This document shows positions 8,669 through 16,956 of a stretch of 64,000 nt of DNA, one piece after another (the first letter of the stretch is position 1; every line of letters starts with the position of its first letter). The notes beneath the pieces were generated by a model that saw only the letters and a program-made list of their open reading frames with translations, had not been told where the DNA came from and made no database searches. The position numbers and the translations under genes are program-made. The DNA lies in the NCBI GenBank assembly GCA_023391695.1, contig JAEWAK010000007.1, positions 186,001 to 250,000 of the forward strand. Direction: 5' to 3'. The stretch is from Bacillota bacterium. GTDB taxonomy: Bacteria; Bacillota; Clostridia; Lachnospirales; Lachnospiraceae.

Positions 8669-9469
8669 TTATCTGATATTAATTTTTTTAATAATTTCAT
8701 CGATTACCTGTTCCAATTCCTGAGCACTGCCGCCGCATATTCTAACCAGAATATCCCCGCTTTCCAAACGGGATACTCCTCCGTGAATGCTCCCAAAACA
8801 GTCTATAAATTCGCGTGTCTGCCGCACAAAATCATCTTCAAGGCTTAAGTTGCATATCACTGCGGTTCCCATATGGGTGTATCCCTCCAGGAAACCAAAC
8901 CCTTCCAAATCCATTTTTTCAGGCTCATATCTGGTATTGTCACGGTAAATCAATCTCTTGCTTTTATATATCTCAACAAGGGATTGATATCTATCATATT
9001 GAAAACGTTCCCCCTGCTTATATCGCCCGCAGGACAGGATATCAGTCAAAATGAATCCGGAAGTATCGTCCTTAAGAAAGACTGTCATTTTGTTTACAAA
9101 AGAAGAATGTGCAAAAGGAATAACCGGCTGGGGGCGGTATTTCAGGAATCCGTTTTCTTCTACCAGAATTGTGGTATTCCTTTTGGCATATCCGGTATCC
9201 ATTTTATGTATTTTTTCATAGGATTGTGACAGGAGTTCCAGACTGCTGCCCGGGCTGACTTTAATTAAAATATCCTGGTCATCTCCTGCCATTAGGCCGG
9301 CCGATGCGCTGAGCACCATGATCTGCATAAAAGGAGGAGTATAAAAGGGCTGCATGGTTTTAAGAGGTGCGGTAAAATAAGAGTCTTTTAATATGGTTTT
9401 TCCGTTAATAAAATCAGTTTCCAATATCATACGGGTTTTTTTACCGAATTTATTTTCTGTATTCTCCAT
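8669..9469 (-). CDS. ureD: Urease accessory protein UreD
   Basis: 266-residue UreD/UreH-type chaperone, needed with UreF and UreG for nickel insertion and lysine carbamylation of UreC. Family hallmarks seen: YTPPFMQIMVLSASAGLMAGDD, LELLSQSYEKIHKM, PQPVIPFAHSSF and DILSCGRYKQGERFQYDRYQS. Last gene of the urease operon, starting 2 bp after the ureG stop. Order ureABC-E-F-G-D is a common one. Length is near normal for the family. Confidence 0.93.
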   Translation of the reverse strand: MENTENKFGKKTRMILETDFINGKTILKDSYFTAPLKTMQPFYTPPFMQIMVLSASAGLMAGDDQDILIKVSPGSSLELLSQSYEKIHKMDTGYAKRNTTILVEENGFLKYRPQPVIPFAHSSFVNKMTVFLKDDTSGFILTDILSCGRYKQGERFQYDRYQSLVEIYKSKRLIYRDNTRYEPEKMDLEGFGFLEGYTHMGTAVICNLSLEDDFVRQTREFIDCFGSIHGGVSRLESGDILVRICGGSAQELEQVIDEIIKKINIR

Positions 9470-9471
9470 GC

Positions 9472-10083
9472 TTATTCCATTCCCTCAAATAAGACGTCTT
9501 TTTTTATCCATCGGATTACCTGATCAATTCCCTGAGCCCCGCGGATATTAGTAAACAAAAACGGACGCTGACCGCGCATTTTTTTTGAATCCCGCTCCAT
9601 TACGGAAAGATCCGCACCCACATATGGTGCAAGATCTATTTTGTTAATAATCAGCAAATCGGACCTGGTAATTCCCGGACCTCCTTTCCTCGGGATTTTA
9701 TCCCCCTCCGCCACATCGATAACAAATATGGTTGCATCCACAAGTTCCGGACTAAAGGTTGCGGACAGGTTGTCGCCTCCGCTTTCAATGAACAGTATCT
9801 CAATATCCGGAAAACTCTCTGTCAACTCGTCTACCGCCTCTAAATTCATCGAGGCATCTTCACGGATTGCCGTATGGGGACAGCCGCCCGTTTCCACCCC
9901 CATTATCCGTTCCCTGGGCAGCACACTGTTCCTGCAAAGAAATTCCGCATCCTCCCTGGTATAAATATCATTGGTAATAACCCCGATACTATACTCTTTT
10001 ATCAATTGCCTTATTAATATTTCAATGAGGGCGGTCTTACCGGAGCCTACAGGCCCGGCAACACCGATTTTGATATAGGACAT
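9472..10083 (-). CDS. ureG: Urease accessory GTPase UreG
   Basis: SIMIBI-class GTPase that drives nickel delivery to urease. From the ATG at 10083 (after AAAGGAAGGATT) it has 203 residues, the normal UreG length. Seen: P-loop GPVGSGKT near residue 10, GVITNDIYTREDAEFL, the metal-binding VETGGCPHTAIREDASMN with the Cys-Pro-His motif, ESGGDNLSATFSPEL, and the NKIDLAPYVGADL specificity loop. A longer reading back to 10257 overlaps ureF and lacks support. Confidence 0.95.
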   Translation of the reverse strand: MSYIKIGVAGPVGSGKTALIEILIRQLIKEYSIGVITNDIYTREDAEFLCRNSVLPRERIMGVETGGCPHTAIREDASMNLEAVDELTESFPDIEILFIESGGDNLSATFSPELVDATIFVIDVAEGDKIPRKGGPGITRSDLLIINKIDLAPYVGADLSVMERDSKKMRGQRPFLFTNIRGAQGIDQVIRWIKKDVLFEGME

Positions 10084-10117
10084 GATAATCCTTCCTTTCT
10101 TTTGGGTGACATGAATA

Positions 10118-10807
10118 TTACGACATGTAAATTCTGGAGTATAAATTTTCATGCTGCATACTGCTGATATCAAATCCGGGCACAGACAGTCCGAAATCTT
10201 CCATTGTGAGCATGCAAACCTTATCCAGAACATTTTGAAAAATTCCATGGCATTCAAATAAAATCCTCTGACCCGTATTCTGGCTTAAGGGTATTGTTTT
10301 GACGCAGTTTGTTACCATTCCTGAAGCCTGGGCATATAGGAAATGCTCCATCATATCTTTATAGGCAATATCGGCAGAGGCACAAAACAAACCATATACG
10401 AGAGCGTGATGTTTATTGGCACCGGCCGTTTTTTTCAGATAGGTTTGATAGGTATCATACTTCCATTTAATATCCAGATTGTTCACCGTTTTTATGAACC
10501 TTGAACCTAATTTTATACTGGCATTACGAATTTCTGCCGGTGCTTTTGTTACATCAAACAGGTTTGAAAGCGCTGCAAGGGAATCCGTATCCTCTCCGGT
10601 TCCATATTCATAAGCCAAACGAACCCCTAATAAATCGTTATGGCAGAGATTGAAAGCCAGGTAATTCATTATATATTTTCCGGCATCCGCCTCATTTTTA
10701 ATCTTCCCTTTTTGGATATAGGTTTCCAGTCCATAGGAATGGGAGTATCCCCCTATAGGAAATAAAGCGTCATTTATCTGCAGTAGAAGGTATTTGTTAT
10801 TATCCAT
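10118..10807 (-). CDS. ureF: Urease accessory protein UreF
   Basis: 229-residue all-helical UreF. Recognisable by LLLQINDALFPIGGYSHSYGLETYIQ at the N-terminus and by the later LFCASADIAYKDMMEHFLYAQASGMVTNCVKTIPLSQNTGQRIL, where the second half of the family motif lies. Start chosen at the ATG at 10807, which overlaps the ureE stop by 8 bp, implying translational coupling. Acts as GTPase regulator of UreG in the UreDFG complex. Confidence 0.93.
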   Translation of the reverse strand: MDNNKYLLLQINDALFPIGGYSHSYGLETYIQKGKIKNEADAGKYIMNYLAFNLCHNDLLGVRLAYEYGTGEDTDSLAALSNLFDVTKAPAEIRNASIKLGSRFIKTVNNLDIKWKYDTYQTYLKKTAGANKHHALVYGLFCASADIAYKDMMEHFLYAQASGMVTNCVKTIPLSQNTGQRILFECHGIFQNVLDKVCMLTMEDFGLSVPGFDISSMQHENLYSRIYMS

Positions 10808-11282
10808 GGGTATGATGATGGATGCCTGCGGAAATACTGCGGCCAAAATCCAGCAGGACTTCTTTTTGCTCAATATGGACTCCATGAATTTTTTCCAGTA
10901 ATTCTTTTATGGGACCGGAATAAGGTATAATAATTTCGTTATAATCTTTTCCCCAAAATGCCGTACTATGCTTGTTACCTATCTCATAGGCCGCCTTAAC
11001 CAGCATATGCCGGTGGTCTTTATCCGCTTTCACTATAATAGCCTCACAGGGCGGAATATTTACAGCCACTACGAGATTTTCATCCATATAAAGAATATCA
11101 TCCTGCCTCAGTCCTTTGGTTAAAATATCATTATCCAGGCGGATCCCAATCTCCCTGCCCGTCCCGGTTACCTTTTTATGTATTTTTTTAAAGGTTTCAT
11201 GCCATTCAATATCAACATAGTCAATCTCCTTTTGATAAAACTTTTGTTCTTTACAATTTCCCATGATTTTCTCTGCTAACAC
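10800..11282 (-). CDS. ureE: Urease accessory protein UreE
   Basis: 160-residue nickel metallochaperone. The C-terminal domain motif CEAIIVKADKDHRHMLVKAAYEIGNKH and the later GPIKELLEKIHGVHIEQKEVLLDFGR mark it as UreE. It ends in a short His-rich tail (HHHTHG) able to bind nickel. Start is probably the GTG at 11282, about 8 nt after AAGG; an ATG six codons later is possible. Between ureC and ureF. Confidence 0.93.
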   Translation of the reverse strand: MLAEKIMGNCKEQKFYQKEIDYVDIEWHETFKKIHKKVTGTGREIGIRLDNDILTKGLRQDDILYMDENLVVAVNIPPCEAIIVKADKDHRHMLVKAAYEIGNKHSTAFWGKDYNEIIIPYSGPIKELLEKIHGVHIEQKEVLLDFGRSISAGIHHHTHG

Positions 11283-11301
11283 CAGACTTTCCTTCCTTTC
11301 A

Positions 11302-13020
11302 TCAGAATAAATTATATAACTGGGTTAAGGGAAGTTCCCTTGCAGGTGCCGAGCTTAAAACCTCCCCGTCCGCAGTTACTTTATAAGTCTCAGGATCCAC
11401 TTCAATAACCGGTGTCCCATCATTGTACTTCATATCCTTTTTCGTGATACCCCGGCAATTTTCAACAGCTGCCAGTTTCTTATCCAGGCCCAGTCTTTCT
11501 TTTATTCCTTCTTTTAAAGCTATCCCGGAAACAAACGTATAGCATGAGGCATATCTGGCTTTACCGTGGGCAGCAAACATAGGCTGGTATAAGACCGGTT
11601 CCGTTGTGGGAATGGAAGCATTTGCATCTCCCATTTTGGATGCGATGATCATACCGCCCTTTATAATAATATCCGGTTTTATTCCGAAAAAAGCCGGTTT
11701 CCATAAAACAAGATCCGCCAGTTTCCCTGCTTCCACAGACCCGACATATTTCGATATGCCATTTGTAATTGCCGGATTAATCGTATATTTCGCTATATAA
11801 CGTTTTACTCTGAAATTGTCGTTTTGTATATTATCTTCCTTAAGAACCCCCCTTTCATTCTTCATTTTATGTGCAGTCTGCCAGGTACGGGTAATTACCT
11901 CGCCAACTCTTCCCATGGCCTGGGAATCGGAACTCATCATACTAAAAACTCCTATATCATGCAGCACATCCTCTGCTGCTATGGTCTCGGGCCGTATCCT
12001 GGAATCGGCAAAGGCAATGTCTTCCTGTATATTTTTGTCCAGGTGGTGGCATACCATCAGCATATCCAGGTGTTCATCAATGGTATTAACCGTAAACGGC
12101 ATGGTTGGATTCGTTGAAGATGGCAGCACATTAAGGGCAGAGGCTGCTTTGATGATATCGGGAGCGTGTCCCCCTCCCGCACCTTCCGTATGATAGGTAT
12201 GAATAGTCCTTCCCTGTAAGGCATTTAAGGTATCCTCAACGCATCCGCCTTCATTCAGGGTATCCGTATGAATGGCAACGGGTATGTCATATTTTTCGGC
12301 AACATTGAGACAGTGATCAATTACCGCAGGCGTCGACCCCCAGTCTTCATGTATTTTTAACCCCATGGCTCCGGCTTTGATTTGTTCCTCCAAGGCAGCT
12401 TCATCAGAGCAGTTTCCTTTCCCCATAAAACCAAGATTCATGGGATATTCTTCCGCAGCCTTTAACATCATTTCCATATTCCAGGGACCCGGAGTACAGG
12501 TAGTTGCATTTGTTCCGTCGGCCGGTCCCGTTCCTCCCCCCAGCATAGTGGTAACTCCGCTGTATAAGGCACAAAGGATCTGCTGGGGACAGATAAAATG
12601 GATATGGGAATCGATCCCGCCTGCCGTAATAATCATACCTTCACCGGCCAAAGCTTCCGTTGCTGCAGATACAATCATGCCCGGTGTTACATTATCCATA
12701 ATATCCGGATTACCGGCCTTCCCAATTCCTGCTATCAGACCGTTTTTAATCCCAATGTCTGCTTTCATAATTCCGGTATAATCGATAATCAATACATTGG
12801 TAATAACCAGGTCCAAAGCTCCCCCGGAACTTGTTACTTTCACCGCCTGCCCCATACCGTCACGTATAGTTTTCCCGCCGCCAAATTTCATTTCGTCCCC
12901 ATAAGAGGTATAATCCTTTTCCACTTCTACAATTAAGTCCGTATCCGCCAGCCTGACGCGGTCTCCTGCAGTAGGCCCGTACATCATGCTGTATTTTTTC
13001 CCTGAGATTCTATAGCTCAT
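11302..13020 (-). CDS. ureC: Urease alpha subunit UreC
   Basis: Catalytic subunit, 572 residues, hydrolysing urea to ammonia and carbamate in the cytoplasm. All active-site residues are present with a constant +5 offset from Klebsiella numbering: nickel ligands H139 and H141 (DSHIHF), carbamylated K222 (GLKIHEDWG), H251, H277 (TYHTEGAGGGHAPD), C324/H325 in the flap (MVCHHL) and D365 (SSDSQAMGR). It overlaps the fused ureAB gene by 11 bp. Nothing suggests inactivation. Confidence 0.97.
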   Translation of the reverse strand: MSYRISGKKYSMMYGPTAGDRVRLADTDLIVEVEKDYTSYGDEMKFGGGKTIRDGMGQAVKVTSSGGALDLVITNVLIIDYTGIMKADIGIKNGLIAGIGKAGNPDIMDNVTPGMIVSAATEALAGEGMIITAGGIDSHIHFICPQQILCALYSGVTTMLGGGTGPADGTNATTCTPGPWNMEMMLKAAEEYPMNLGFMGKGNCSDEAALEEQIKAGAMGLKIHEDWGSTPAVIDHCLNVAEKYDIPVAIHTDTLNEGGCVEDTLNALQGRTIHTYHTEGAGGGHAPDIIKAASALNVLPSSTNPTMPFTVNTIDEHLDMLMVCHHLDKNIQEDIAFADSRIRPETIAAEDVLHDIGVFSMMSSDSQAMGRVGEVITRTWQTAHKMKNERGVLKEDNIQNDNFRVKRYIAKYTINPAITNGISKYVGSVEAGKLADLVLWKPAFFGIKPDIIIKGGMIIASKMGDANASIPTTEPVLYQPMFAAHGKARYASCYTFVSGIALKEGIKERLGLDKKLAAVENCRGITKKDMKYNDGTPVIEVDPETYKVTADGEVLSSAPARELPLTQLYNLF

Positions 13021-13711
13021 CGCAAACCTCCTGTCCCGTTATTCCTTTTTCCCTGGCTCTGGAAAGAGCGGCCCCAAGGTTATCCTCCGAAACTTCACCG
13101 CAGGTAAGATCATTAAAACCGTATACCAGCCGTTTTCCGCTTAACTCTACCAACGTCACCTTTTTCTCTTCACCGGGCTCAAACCGGATGGAAGTTCCGG
13201 ATGGGATGTCCAAACGGTATCCAAAGGCACTTTCCCTTGGAAATATTAACATTTTATTTGCTTCAAAAAAGTGATAATGAGACCCCACCTGAATCGGCCT
13301 GTCAGAAACATTGGCAACGGATATTACTTTTGTTCTTTTACCGGAATTCAGTTCCAGTTCCCTTTCAAGGGAAATTATTTCGCCAACGGTCCTGTCTGTC
13401 AGCCCATATGGGCGGATCGGATGATGTACGGTTACAAGTTTTGTCCCGTCCGGAAAAGTTGCCTCAACCTGAACTTCTTCCACCATGTCAGATACTCCCT
13501 CCATTACATCATCCGCCGTTAGCAATTTCGTTCCCAAATTCATCAACTCCGCCACTTCTTTTCCATCCCTTGCTAATTCAAGTAAATTGGCGCTGATATA
13601 AGCAACGGATTCCGTATAGTTTAATTTCACCCCTCTTTCTTTTCGTTTTGAGGCCAATTCACCGGCCAGATATAACAGCAGTTTTTCCTGTTCTTTCGGT
13701 GTTATCTTCAT
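13010..13711 (-). CDS. ureAB: Fused urease gamma-beta subunit (UreA-UreB)
   Basis: 233 residues. Residues 1-100 are a complete UreA (MKITPKEQEKLLLYLAGELA, then VMEGVSDMVEEVQVEATFPDGTKLVTVHHPI). Residues about 101-233 are UreB (IGSHYHFFEANKML appears here as VGSHYHFFEANKML, then AFGYRLDIPSGTSIRFEPGEEK). Fusion of gamma and beta is well known from Helicobacter UreA; most Firmicute ureases have separate genes, so this is uncommon. The UreB part lacks the long C-terminal tail. Start follows CAGGAGG. First gene of the operon. Confidence 0.95.
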   Translation of the reverse strand: MKITPKEQEKLLLYLAGELASKRKERGVKLNYTESVAYISANLLELARDGKEVAELMNLGTKLLTADDVMEGVSDMVEEVQVEATFPDGTKLVTVHHPIRPYGLTDRTVGEIISLERELELNSGKRTKVISVANVSDRPIQVGSHYHFFEANKMLIFPRESAFGYRLDIPSGTSIRFEPGEEKKVTLVELSGKRLVYGFNDLTCGEVSEDNLGAALSRAREKGITGQEVCDEL

Positions 13712-13731
13712 ATTGATTCCTCCTGCACAAA

Positions 13732-13767
13732 AAGGGCGGTTACAAGAATATTCTTATAATCGCCCTT
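13732..13767 (-). promoter_or_regulatory. 36-bp near-perfect palindrome with U-tail in the urease leader
   Basis: In the coding direction AAGGGCGATTATAAGAAT is followed by its near-perfect complement, with G-U pairs at the few differences, and then by TTTTTG. It lies between the presumed start of transcription (about 13778) and the ribosome binding site of ureAB. The structure is that of an intrinsic terminator, hence an attenuator candidate, or a 5'-end stabilising stem. Confidence 0.55.
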
Positions 13768-13784
13768 GACACTTATAATATATA

Positions 13785-13815
13785 ACTTTAAACCTTTGTG
13801 CAGGACAAAGGTCAA
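13785..13815 (-). promoter_or_regulatory. MerR-type promoter of the urease operon
   Basis: On the minus strand: -35 TTGACC (13810-13815), 19-bp spacer, -10 TAAAGT (13785-13790). The spacer holds CCTTTGTcctgcACAAAGG (13793-13811), and the inner TTTGT-N5-ACAAA abuts the -35 exactly as in the promoter at 7374-7404. The weak -10 and long spacer fit activator dependence. This links urease expression to the merR gene that lies between the two operons. Confidence 0.72.
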
Positions 13816-13874
13816 GAAGTTTTATTTTTATAATTATGTTTATTATTTTTCTGCTATTCTTTCGGAAAGCTAAT

Positions 13875-13911
13875 GTACCGACAAGTTGATATTACATCAA
13901 CCTGTCGGTAC
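13875..13911. repeat. 37-bp inverted repeat between peptidase and urease operon
   Basis: GTACCGACA, GTTGAT and their complements form a long hairpin separated by five bases, without a T-run. It may act as a terminator of the peptidase transcript or be one of the locus's small palindromic repeats; GGTACAC at its end recurs near 27580 and 42420. Confidence 0.45.
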
Positions 13912-13999
13912 ACCGGTTAAATTTATTTTTAATTATTCTTCAAGGGTAATCCATATTCCCGCCGGTTCAACCCTGCGGTATATTCCCGTCTGTATAATC

Positions 14000-15106
14000 T
14001 CAGGTCATTAATTTCAAGGTTATGTTACTGCATTTTACCAATTCATCGATATGGGTATACTCCTTACAGGAATGTACTTCATTCATGCCGCAGGCTATTA
14101 CAATTCCGGCTATGCCGTTACGCACAAAATTATTATTGTCGCTCCCGCCGAAGGTTGTAATATAGTTTGTTTCATAGCCTAAATCCCTGCAGGCGTTCTC
14201 AAAGCGTTCTACAACCTCTTCTTCCCTGTGGATCTCATAAGCGATACACCCGAAAGAAGTTTCAAATTCCAGACCTGCTCCCCGTTTCTCTGAGATTTCC
14301 ATAAAAACTTTTTTAATCTTTTCAATCTCGGCCAAAGTTTTATCATGGCTTAAACTGCGTACTTCCCCTTTCAGGATACAATTTTCAGGAACGATGTTTC
14401 TGGCAAGGCCCCCTTCTATGGTTCCCACATTTACCGTAGTTTCTTCATCAATCCTGCCCTGGCTGATAGCGGTAATTGCTTCCGCCGCCACTGAAATTGC
14501 ATGGATTCCCTTTTCCGGGGCAAATCCGGCATGGGCCGCCCTGCCTGTAAACTTGGCCGTAAAAGAAACCAGGGTAGGCGCCTTTAATGCCGCCGTGCCT
14601 ACCGGACCGCTTAAATCCAGAATATAAGCTTCCCTGGCTTTGATCAGGCTGTAATCAAAGACTTCACTTCCCCTGATATATACTTCTTCCGCTATGGTAA
14701 ATAATACTTCAATGCTTCTGTGGGAAAGCCCTTCTTCCTTGATTGCCCTCACTGCCTCCAATATGGCCACGACTCCGGATAAATCATCCGACCCTAAAAC
14801 CGTATTTCCGTCGCTTGTGATGGTTCCGTCTTCATGGACAACCGCTTTTTTACCGGCACTTGGCTCCACCGTATCCATATGGGCGGAAAACAAAACCGGA
14901 TCCCCTTCGAGGTCCCCTTTTAAAAAACCGTATATATTACCGGCATTTCCATCATAATATTTTCCCGCTCCGTCTTCCGTAACCTCAAAACCCAGCTCAG
15001 ACAAATATATTTTTAATACATCCGCCATTTTCCTTTCCTGAAAGGATGCCGAATCAATGGAAACTAATTTACAAAATTCTTCTGTCAGTCTGTCTTTATT
15101 AATCAT
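14000..15106 (-). CDS. M20 family metallopeptidase, PepT-like
   Basis: 368-residue zinc aminopeptidase/amidohydrolase of the M20 family, closest in wording to tripeptidase T-like proteins. Metal and catalytic residues seen: SAHMDTVEP (His, Asp), GSDDLSGVVAILEA, TIAEEVYIRGSEVFD (Glu-Glu), and the C-terminal HSCKEYTHIDELVKC. The central dimerisation domain (about 180-290) contains GRAAHAGFAPEKGIHAI. Start at 15106 follows GGGAGGAACGG. A short dyad GTGATAatgTATCAC lies just upstream. Preceded by a cupin gene in the same direction. Confidence 0.9.
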   Translation of the reverse strand: MINKDRLTEEFCKLVSIDSASFQERKMADVLKIYLSELGFEVTEDGAGKYYDGNAGNIYGFLKGDLEGDPVLFSAHMDTVEPSAGKKAVVHEDGTITSDGNTVLGSDDLSGVVAILEAVRAIKEEGLSHRSIEVLFTIAEEVYIRGSEVFDYSLIKAREAYILDLSGPVGTAALKAPTLVSFTAKFTGRAAHAGFAPEKGIHAISVAAEAITAISQGRIDEETTVNVGTIEGGLARNIVPENCILKGEVRSLSHDKTLAEIEKIKKVFMEISEKRGAGLEFETSFGCIAYEIHREEEVVERFENACRDLGYETNYITTFGGSDNNNFVRNGIAGIVIACGMNEVHSCKEYTHIDELVKCSNITLKLMT

Positions 15107-15165
15107 ATCCCGTTCCTCCCTTTGTGATAATGTATCACGTTTCGGGCTTTACTTCAATATTAATG

Positions 15166-15495
15166 TTAATCCTGCTCTAAAAATTCTTTTCTCATCGGAT
15201 GAAATACATCCACTAACATTCCTTCCTCCAAAGCAGTTGTTCCGTGAACACTGTTTGCCGGCATAAGCAGACTGTCCCCGGCTTTTACTATTTTTTTCTC
15301 TCCGTCAACGGTAAATTCAAAACTTCCCTTTACAATATAGGTAATCTGGAGATGGGGATGGGAGTGGGTATAACCGCAGGCTCCTTTCTCAAAGGTAATC
15401 TCACACATCATTAATTCCTCCGAGTAAGAAAGTATCTTTCTTCTTACGCCGGGTTCACAGTCTTTTGCAATAACATCCTGGTTGAATACAAACAT
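15166..15495 (-). CDS. Small cupin-domain protein
   Basis: 109-residue single-domain cupin. The double-stranded beta-helix motifs are visible: GYTHSHPHLQITYIVKGSFEFTVDG (metal-binding His-His-His pattern with a later Glu) and GDSLLMPANSVHGTTALEEG. I start it at the ATG at 15495, which follows GGAGAG, omitting a 13-codon upstream extension. Function is unknown; such proteins are often sugar isomerases or sensors. Probably co-transcribed with the M20 peptidase 59 bp downstream. Confidence 0.82.
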   Translation of the reverse strand: MFVFNQDVIAKDCEPGVRRKILSYSEELMMCEITFEKGACGYTHSHPHLQITYIVKGSFEFTVDGEKKIVKAGDSLLMPANSVHGTTALEEGMLVDVFHPMRKEFLEQD

Positions 15496-15635
15496 CTTAA
15501 TTTCTCTCCTGTCTGCGTAGGAAACGCCATACATATTTTATTCCATTTTTATTTGTTCCGAATCTTTTTTGCCGCCGTCATCTGAAACAGCAGCCTTTCA
15601 AACCTGTAAATACAGAATTACTATACAATACTCTG

Positions 15636-15725
15636 GAGCGTGTTTGAAAAAATCATTGCACCGTACTGAATGCTCCACTTTACGGCATGCTTCTTCACAA
15701 TTTTGGGAAGGTAGCCGGTGATTCA
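15636..15725 (+). repeat. Half copy of the GAGCGTGTTTGAAAAA repeat family
   Basis: Begins GAGCGTGTTTGAAAA and continues similar to one arm of the complete palindromic element at 16785-16950 (ATCATTGCACCG, CGGCATGCTTC, CACAATTTTGGG). No coding capacity. It fills most of the gap between the cupin and epimerase-like genes. Confidence 0.65.
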
Positions 15726-15778
15726 GATGTCTTAGCTCTAAGTCTCCATATAATATTCGAGAGGAAAGCGGTTAAATT

Positions 15779-16690
15779 TCAATCAAATCCAAAGATAACC
15801 TCACCTGTTTTACTTTCATCCGGAGGCAGTATGATTAATCCTGCTTTCCGTTTTTCCCCATGTTCATATAAATTAATGGCATCGGTGGAACAAGTCTGGG
15901 GTTCAACGCAAAAAAAGTTTTCCTTGTCCGGGGTATATACCACCATGTGGGAAAAAGAAGGATCAGCGGTTATATCGATTCTAAAATCAGGATAAGATAC
16001 CACCGCTTTTTTATCTCCCTTTAAATCAGTATATACATCATCCAGGTCAAGATTATTTATTTTCTGTCCTTCCAATAAATCATAAGGGGTATTTACCACG
16101 GATATTAACCTGCCTGTTGGAATCTTATTTTTATCCTTTTCCATTACGCTTTTTCCCTGTACACTGACTGAATCGGAGTCCGATAATCGGCTGAAAAAAG
16201 GATGAAGTCCAAATCCAAAAGGCATATTACAGTTTCCTTCATTTATGACTTCGTAAATGTAATGAAGCTTTTGCCCCTTTAGAGCTATCTTTATTTTTAA
16301 CATATATAAAAAAGGATACTCTTGAAATAAGGGATCTCTTTCCGTAATTTTCAGGCAGGCTTCAAGATAAGCCCCTGTTTTATCCTCTTTGAATTCTGTA
16401 ATCCAAAAAGGCGCCTTTCTTGCAATACCATGTATTTTAGCCGGATACTCCTTCCCTTCAAAGATAAATACGGAATTTTTCGTACGGTTAGGCGTAGGAA
16501 AAAGTATCGGGATACCATATGTTGTACCGGCTGCCTGCCTTTCTTTCTGATCGGATATTACTTCTGTGTCTTTATAACGTAAACGGTATAAATTCATACC
16601 ATCCGCTGCATTAATCCATATACTTAATGCCTCATTCTCCAGATGGTATATCTCTGAATCCTTTTCTTTTATTAACATATTTTTCCCCAT
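15779..16690 (-). CDS. Aldose 1-epimerase family protein
   Basis: 303-residue galactose mutarotase-like protein. Characteristic segments: ILFPTPNRTKN, HGIARKAPFWI (catalytic His region), LHYIYEVINEGNCNMPFGFGLHPFFSR and VVYTPDKENFFCVEPQTCSTDAINL, where the conserved Glu of the family lies. Likely converts anomers of a sugar or phosphosugar. Two starts, 16690 and 16678, are both possible; the second has AGGA at fair spacing. Monocistronic as seen, flanked by repeats on both sides. Confidence 0.85.
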   Translation of the reverse strand: MGKNMLIKEKDSEIYHLENEALSIWINAADGMNLYRLRYKDTEVISDQKERQAAGTTYGIPILFPTPNRTKNSVFIFEGKEYPAKIHGIARKAPFWITEFKEDKTGAYLEACLKITERDPLFQEYPFLYMLKIKIALKGQKLHYIYEVINEGNCNMPFGFGLHPFFSRLSDSDSVSVQGKSVMEKDKNKIPTGRLISVVNTPYDLLEGQKINNLDLDDVYTDLKGDKKAVVSYPDFRIDITADPSFSHMVVYTPDKENFFCVEPQTCSTDAINLYEHGEKRKAGLIILPPDESKTGEVIFGFD

Positions 16691-16784
16691 TCCTGCGCGA
16701 GCTTTTTGCGCATATGAAGTTTATTTTTAAAGTTCCCGTACACAAAACACAAAAACTTCCGGTGAAAAACCGGAGTTTTTCGAC

Positions 16785-16950
16785 CTAGAGCGTGTTTGAA
16801 AAATGCTTGTGCCGGGCTGGATGCTCCAATTTGTGGGAGACAAGGAGCGATTTTGGGAGCGTAGTGGTGCTACTCTCCCAAAATTGCGACGCAGTATACC
16901 GCAAAGTAGGGCGTTCAGAACGGAACAATGATTTTTCAAACACGCTCTAG
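16785..16950. mobile_element. Complete 166-bp palindromic MITE-like element
   Basis: It has 20-bp perfect terminal inverted repeats, reading CTAGAGCGTGTTTGAAAAAT at both ends, and an interior that folds further (GATTTTGGGAG with CTCCCAAAATT around 16852-16884). It encodes no transposase. Partial copies lie at 15636-15725 and 17104-17185, showing it is a repeat family. A 70-residue open frame across it is only a by-product of the palindrome. Confidence 0.75.
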
Positions 16951-16956
16951 TACAAC

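Noticed and set aside
13925..14000. Extra reading frame after the M20 peptidase stop (REYTAGLNRREYGLPLKNN)
   Set aside because: Short, no start, arginine-rich and shifted from the gene frame; not enough to call a fragment.
16727..16939. 70-residue ORF on the minus strand
   Set aside because: Lies inside the palindromic MITE-like element and has no ribosome site or protein-like composition.
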